Assembly (NCBI GenBank): GCA_025890175.1
Contig: JANPYM010000009.1
Span: 2,224,250 to 2,288,249, forward strand
Source of the DNA: Ciborinia camelliae
Taxonomy: Eukaryota > Ascomycota > Leotiomycetes > Helotiales > Sclerotiniaceae
Direction: 5' to 3'
Length of the DNA: 64,000 nucleotides
The position numbers and the translations under genes were made by a program. The number at the start of each line of letters is the position of its first letter. Within the stretch, counting starts at the first letter, position 1. The notes below the pieces were generated by a model. The model was not told the DNA's origin. It was given only the letters and a program-made list of their open reading frames with translations, and made no database searches. Of this stretch, positions 60,115 through 64,000 are shown one piece after another.

Positions 60115-61098
60115 AAGCAGTAATCGATACGTTCTTGTTTCTGATTTCGAATTCGTCATTCTTTCATTTCTCGGGCCTAATTTGTCGACCATCTGCAAGC
60201 ATTTCAAGAAATCCTCGCCTGGCATCCTTTGATATCTGGATAGTTTCGTTTTTTCGAACCCTTCCAATAATCATAACAGCCGGACTGGAATCTTCTCGAA
60301 ATCTTCGATTGTTCATATTTTCTTTTCTCATATTACATCTGTCAACCCCAATTTGATGATTCATGAAGCCATTCTCGGAATCATTGAAGTATCGTATCAT
60401 TGAAGGAACAGCACTGTTAATATTCTTCTACTTGCATTCTGAAGGTTCTTGACTATCGAGAAATGTTCGACATGGAGGTTTACCTTACGTTGTCCATTCT
60501 TGCTTGACTTATTCTTGCATTCATTTCTCATCATGATAGCTTTCGATACCCGACGGGATTGCATATTCATTTGAAGTAATTGATTTTTTAAGGGGGTTAT
60601 TTGAATGGGATACTCGATTTGAGATTATTATGAGTTGGGTCAAGTTTCTTCTTTGGTTGCTTCGATTCTTGAGGTCATTTTAATGACATCTTGATTGTTT
60701 GCAGCTTTGTAATTGTCCATTCAGATAGTACAAATCCAGAACCATAAGTTTTTAACAATGTGCAAATGCAAATGGCAATGATGAATGTGATGTATGTATG
60801 TGAAGAAGATACATATGAATCGTTGATTTTAATGAACAATAGATAGATGTGACTATGAATAATCTGTAAGGAGGAGTTCTGATACCAAGTGGTTGTTGAA
60901 TGACTTTAGATGAGAAAAGAAAGAAAGAAGAATCAAAAGTTGAAGTTCACATCAGTGTCTCGGAATAACCTCGGCCACTAAACCTCAGCCATTCGCTTCA
61001 CCACCCAATGAATCCACGAACCATTGAACCCCCACCAAAATCCTCACCCCTCCATCCCATATCACATGTAGCGTAGGCGACCAAAAACACCCCCAAAA
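60115..61098. other. 3'UTR of the RRM gene and promoter of TYW3
   Basis: Normal composition, T-rich downstream of the stop. No other gene was seen. The A/C-rich stretch ending CCCCCAAAAATG immediately precedes the TYW3 start and is a favourable fungal start context. Confidence 0.45.
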
Positions 61099-62179
61099 AT
61101 GTCACTACCCCAATCTTTCAGCAGCAAGAAAAAGCTCATATTGAGCAAACTTGGGGTGCCGACGGACGAATACGACGATCTCTCACCCAAAGGATCCGTC
61201 GATGAAGGAATCCGGGAATTAATCGACGAGATAAATGTTCTGGAAGGATGCGTCACGACGAGTAGTTGCGCCGGGCGCGTGAGCGTATTCCTGGAGGGGA
61301 AGAAGAGCGTGGGAGAAGAGGTGAAAAGTCCCCCTCGGGCGCGGGATGATTCGGGGTTGGATTACGTACCGGATGTGAGAGCCGAGAAGACGGCTGGGGT
61401 TGGCGGGAAAGGAGGGGGTGGGAAATGGCTATATGTTTCGCATGATGCGATTGAGGATGAGGTATTGAGGAAGCGGGAGGTTGAAGGGACTCTCTGTGAG
61501 ATGTTGGGTATGAGGACTAATGATGATGATGCTACATCAACTCTTGTCCCAAGCCAAAAAAGGGATTTACGACATATCCATTTTAAATTCGAGCCCATGG
61601 TATGATTTGTCCCCCCAGCTTTCTAATCACCAGCTCTCAATATTAATATTCCAGTAGATTCTCCACGTGCTCACAGCCTCCCTAGAGCAAGCGCAAAAAG
61701 TGCTCTCAGCCGCGCTGCAAGCCGGTTTCAGGGAAAGTGGAGCATTAAATTTGATCTCCAGCACGTCGGAACCAGCCACTCCGATGGTAGGAATACGATG
61801 TATGGGGCTGACGCTGGAATCATTAGTTGGGGTATACGACGAGAAAAGTGAGCAGGGGGTTTGTCGTGTTACCGACGGGCAACTTGGGACATTGATGAGA
61901 ATCTCGAATGAGAGGTTTCAGGAGAACACGAAAAGGATCGAGAGGTTTAGGGTGTTGCTGAAAGAGGCGATGAATCCTGTGGAGAAGAAGAGGGTGGGGG
62001 AGAATGGGGAGGATTGGGAGGACCCTCGAGCTAGGAAGGAGCGGAAACGAGCGGAAGGTTTGAGGAGAGCTCAAGAAATGAGGGAGGCCAAGGAGAGGAG
62101 TGAAGAAATGATGAGTAGGGGCTCGGATGAGCTTCCACTAGATTCCACGCCGGTAGATTATAGTGAAATCAACACCTGA
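61099..62179 (+). CDS. TYW3: tRNA wybutosine-synthesizing protein 3 (TYW3)
   Basis: Exons 61099-61599 and 61658-62179 are joined by a 58-nt GT-AG intron whose acceptor is the second of two adjacent AGs (the first would place a stop in frame). The product is about 340 residues. TYW3 hallmarks are visible in order: DDLSPKGSVDEGI (about 23-36), VTTSSCAGRVSVF (about 51-63), KWLYVSHDAI (about 111-120), FKFEPM/ILHVLTASLEQAQ across the splice, and GFRESG. Family knowledge: TYW3 uses S-adenosylmethionine to methylate the 4-demethylwybutosine intermediate (yW-86) at G37 of tRNA-Phe, which supports reading-frame maintenance. It is a cytosolic enzyme acting between TYW2 and TYW4. The last 60-70 residues are a charged extension beyond the core. 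No lesion was seen. Confidence 0.93.
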
Positions 62180-62386
62180 TACATCTAACATATCATATCA
62201 TCTAGTGATATAGTAACCAAAACTTCCATGCCATGCATTATTTCTGTTACACGTATTCTATTCTATACACAGTGGACCCGTAGACACCTTCATTGACCTC
62301 TTTCCATCATTTGACCCTCATGTGCAAAATCGTTGACCGTCGCCCTCCCCCCCTCTCACATGTAAATACAACCACGCCCACCCAAC
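62180..62386. terminator. Convergent 3' ends of TYW3 and MIC19
   Basis: A 207-bp spacer between two convergent stops, with ATATCATATCAT and C-rich runs. Both polyadenylation sites should be here; no exact signal was assigned. Confidence 0.4.
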
Positions 62387-63076
62387 CTATCTAACAATAC
62401 CCTCGACCCACTTCCCCTCCAACCTCCTAACCTCGCGTCTAAAAGCCTCCACCTCTCTATAACAATCCAAGGGCCTCCGATCATTAGCCCTCAAACACCT
62501 GACGACCTCCGACTTCGCCGCCTCGACGCCCTCATCCAACTCCTGCACCTTCTTGCGCTGCTCCAACTTTTGCCTCAAGCCCTCGACATCCCTCTGCACG
62601 GCATTGCGGCCCAACAAGCGCAAGCTATCACCCGCGGATTTCTCTTCCGACGGAGGCGCCGCTTCCTCGGCCGAGAGCCGGGCCGTCAATTCTTCAAAGT
62701 CTCGGGAGGCGCGGTCTTGGAGTTTCTTGAGTTCGCTGGCGACCCGCGCTTGGATGTGGAGTTCGAGGGTTTTGGCCCGCGTGGAATCCGACTGCGGGTG
62801 CGGTGTTAGATGGGGATTTTGCGAATCTTCCGGATTGGGGGATCCCCCCCATGGGAAACTGAACGTACCTCTGAGCTTGACTGTAAAGAATCGATAAGCT
62901 GCTCCGAGAAGCGTACGGGTGTTTCACTGTGCCAGTAAATAAATATTAGAGCTTGCTTGCTTCCTGGCTTGCGTAGGTTGCGAGAAACAGAGAAAGAAAA
63001 GAAGAAACAGGAAGAATTACCTAGCCCATACTTGAGCCTTAGGAGGATCCTCCGGTTTGGAAGCGCCCGAACCCAT
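62387..63076 (-). CDS. MIC19: MICOS complex subunit MIC19
   Basis: Exons 63076-63021, 62926-62869 and 62791-62387 splice in frame (GT-AG) to about 172 residues, typical for fungal MIC19. It starts MGSGASKP, a good N-myristoylation context. TPVRFSEQLIDSLQSS and STRAKTLELHIQARVASEL, a family signature, follow, then a charged coiled-coil-like centre (about 55-130). The C-terminal CHCH-type segment has Cys at about 137 and 148 (VVRCLRANDRRPLDCYREVE), a CX10C pair. Family knowledge: MIC19 binds MIC60 on the intermembrane-space side of the inner mitochondrial membrane and stabilises crista junctions; the Cys pair is oxidised through Mia40. The first two exons are very short (56 and 58 nt), so open-frame scans alone would miss the real start. 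Convergent with TYW3. Confidence 0.93.
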
Positions 63077-64000
63077 AATGAACTGGTGAAGCAAGAGACA
63101 AGACAATCGCTCGAAAAAGATGTGGATTTACAATGGTGACCTCACACGACGGGGAGCTTGGAATTTCCTCACCCGGCTGCTGCAAGGTTCGCTGAAAATC
63201 GTCGGGATTGATGCCTGATGGCCTCATCTCGGTGGAATATTCTTCCATGACCGAGATGATGGATGGTTTGGCCATACCTAGGTGGCTGGGTATCTATCAT
63301 ATGGATGTGGCTGATGGTGTATTTTCGTCAACTAGGTCCACAGGATCCAGAGAGCAAGCAGGACGATCAATTTCAATAAAGATCAACCAAACTAAACCTC
63401 ATTCATATATACATCATCTCCCACCGACCCAACTGAGCACAATAATCAAAAGATGCCAAAAAGGTTAATTCAAGTCCCGCAAGGTAAAAATGATCTCTGA
63501 TAGGTAATTTATGTATAGTATAGTAATTTATCCATCCTTCCTCCCCTATAGCCTAAAATTCACAATCACTCGAGAGAATCAGATATGTAGATCGATTAAA
63601 TAATCGCAAGAATTTTGAACTTGGGAGGAGGTGGGTTTATCTCATGATTTCTCGTCTCATCTCATTTCATCTTATCCCATCATCAAGATTCCCATCGAGT
63701 TTTTGTTTTAAGGTACCTATAGTACCCGGTTTTCATAGATGAATGGATGGATGGAAGGATTTTTATTCCCAGAGTATTTTCCACAAGACTTTTGAAACGA
63801 GTGGGCGTTTCCGTTTGATGGGCTTGGCGCTTCTTTACAGATGGTTGGTAGCTACACCTACACCTACATCCCCAAGGGTATCTAGATCCTTCGAGATATT
63901 CGGATGCATGCATACGTGCGTGGGGAAACCTTTTGATCGATAATTGTGAGATCTGCTGGAGACTGGAGACTGGAAGGTTGGGTTTGAGAGTTTGGACGTT
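63077..64000. other. Upstream region of MIC19, no further gene recognised
   Basis: A minus-strand frame from 63275 overlaps the MIC19 start in another phase and could be an upstream ORF, but has no conserved features. The plus-strand frames at 63208-63468 and 63743-63943 are unsupported. (ATGG)n occurs near 63738-63753. Confidence 0.4.

Noticed and set aside
63039..63275. 78-residue minus-strand frame overlapping the MIC19 start
   Set aside because: In a different phase from the MIC19 exon and without conserved sequence; at most an upstream ORF.

Overview
The window looks like a chromosome segment of a filamentous ascomycete (Pezizomycotina, possibly Leotiomycetes/Helotiales; the rank below subphylum is a guess). 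The evidence is short GT-AG introns of about 42-116 nt with CTAAC/CTGAC-like branch points, a fungal highly reducing polyketide synthase (PKS), fungal-type TYW3 and MIC19 orthologues, and extremely AT-rich transposon blocks. Related transposon copies there differ almost only by C-to-T and G-to-A changes, the mark of repeat-induced point mutation (RIP).

Layout. (1) 1-10.8 kb is decayed retrotransposon sequence. It holds Ty1/copia pieces and a minus-strand LINE-like element (1000-9583) that sits inside a copia LTR with a 14-bp target-site duplication. A 10-N gap at 3897-3906 is flanked by a near-perfect 1.83-kb direct duplication that is probably an assembly artefact. (2) 10.8-17.4 kb is a gene island with a 2-oxoglutarate/Fe(II) oxygenase (minus), an MFS exporter (minus, eight exons) and, divergent from the exporter, the 5' end of a highly reducing PKS (plus). 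(3) 17.4-43.6 kb is about 26 kb of AT-rich nested transposons, solo LTRs and a 2.6-kb block of tandem arrays. It includes a second LINE copy (30495-41548) carrying a complete 4.9-kb copia element, which itself carries a solo LTR. (4) 43.6-50.0 kb is the rest of the same PKS on the same strand: ketosynthase (KS) C-terminus, AT, DH, degenerate C-methyltransferase, ER, KR and ACP. (5) 50.0-56.5 kb is mostly non-coding, with a 581-bp non-autonomous DNA transposon that has a 9-bp target duplication, a probable solo LTR and short tandem repeats. (6) 56.5-63.1 kb holds three ordinary conserved genes: a large RRM protein, TYW3 (wybutosine tRNA modification) and MIC19 (mitochondrial cristae).

How it fits together. 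The oxygenase, exporter and PKS have the composition of a small polyketide biosynthetic cluster (synthase, tailoring enzyme, efflux). The synthase has been cut in its KS domain by the transposon block, and the KS catalytic core is missing. Lesions (frameshifts, stops, a G-to-E change) are dense next to the block, while the distal ER-KR-ACP part is still open, which suggests RIP leakage and/or relaxed selection from the broken end outwards. The oxygenase and exporter still read as intact genes. The product of the cluster cannot be inferred from the sequence. I did not find a convincing new molecular system. The most informative features are the split cluster, the datable transposon nesting and the unusual arrays.
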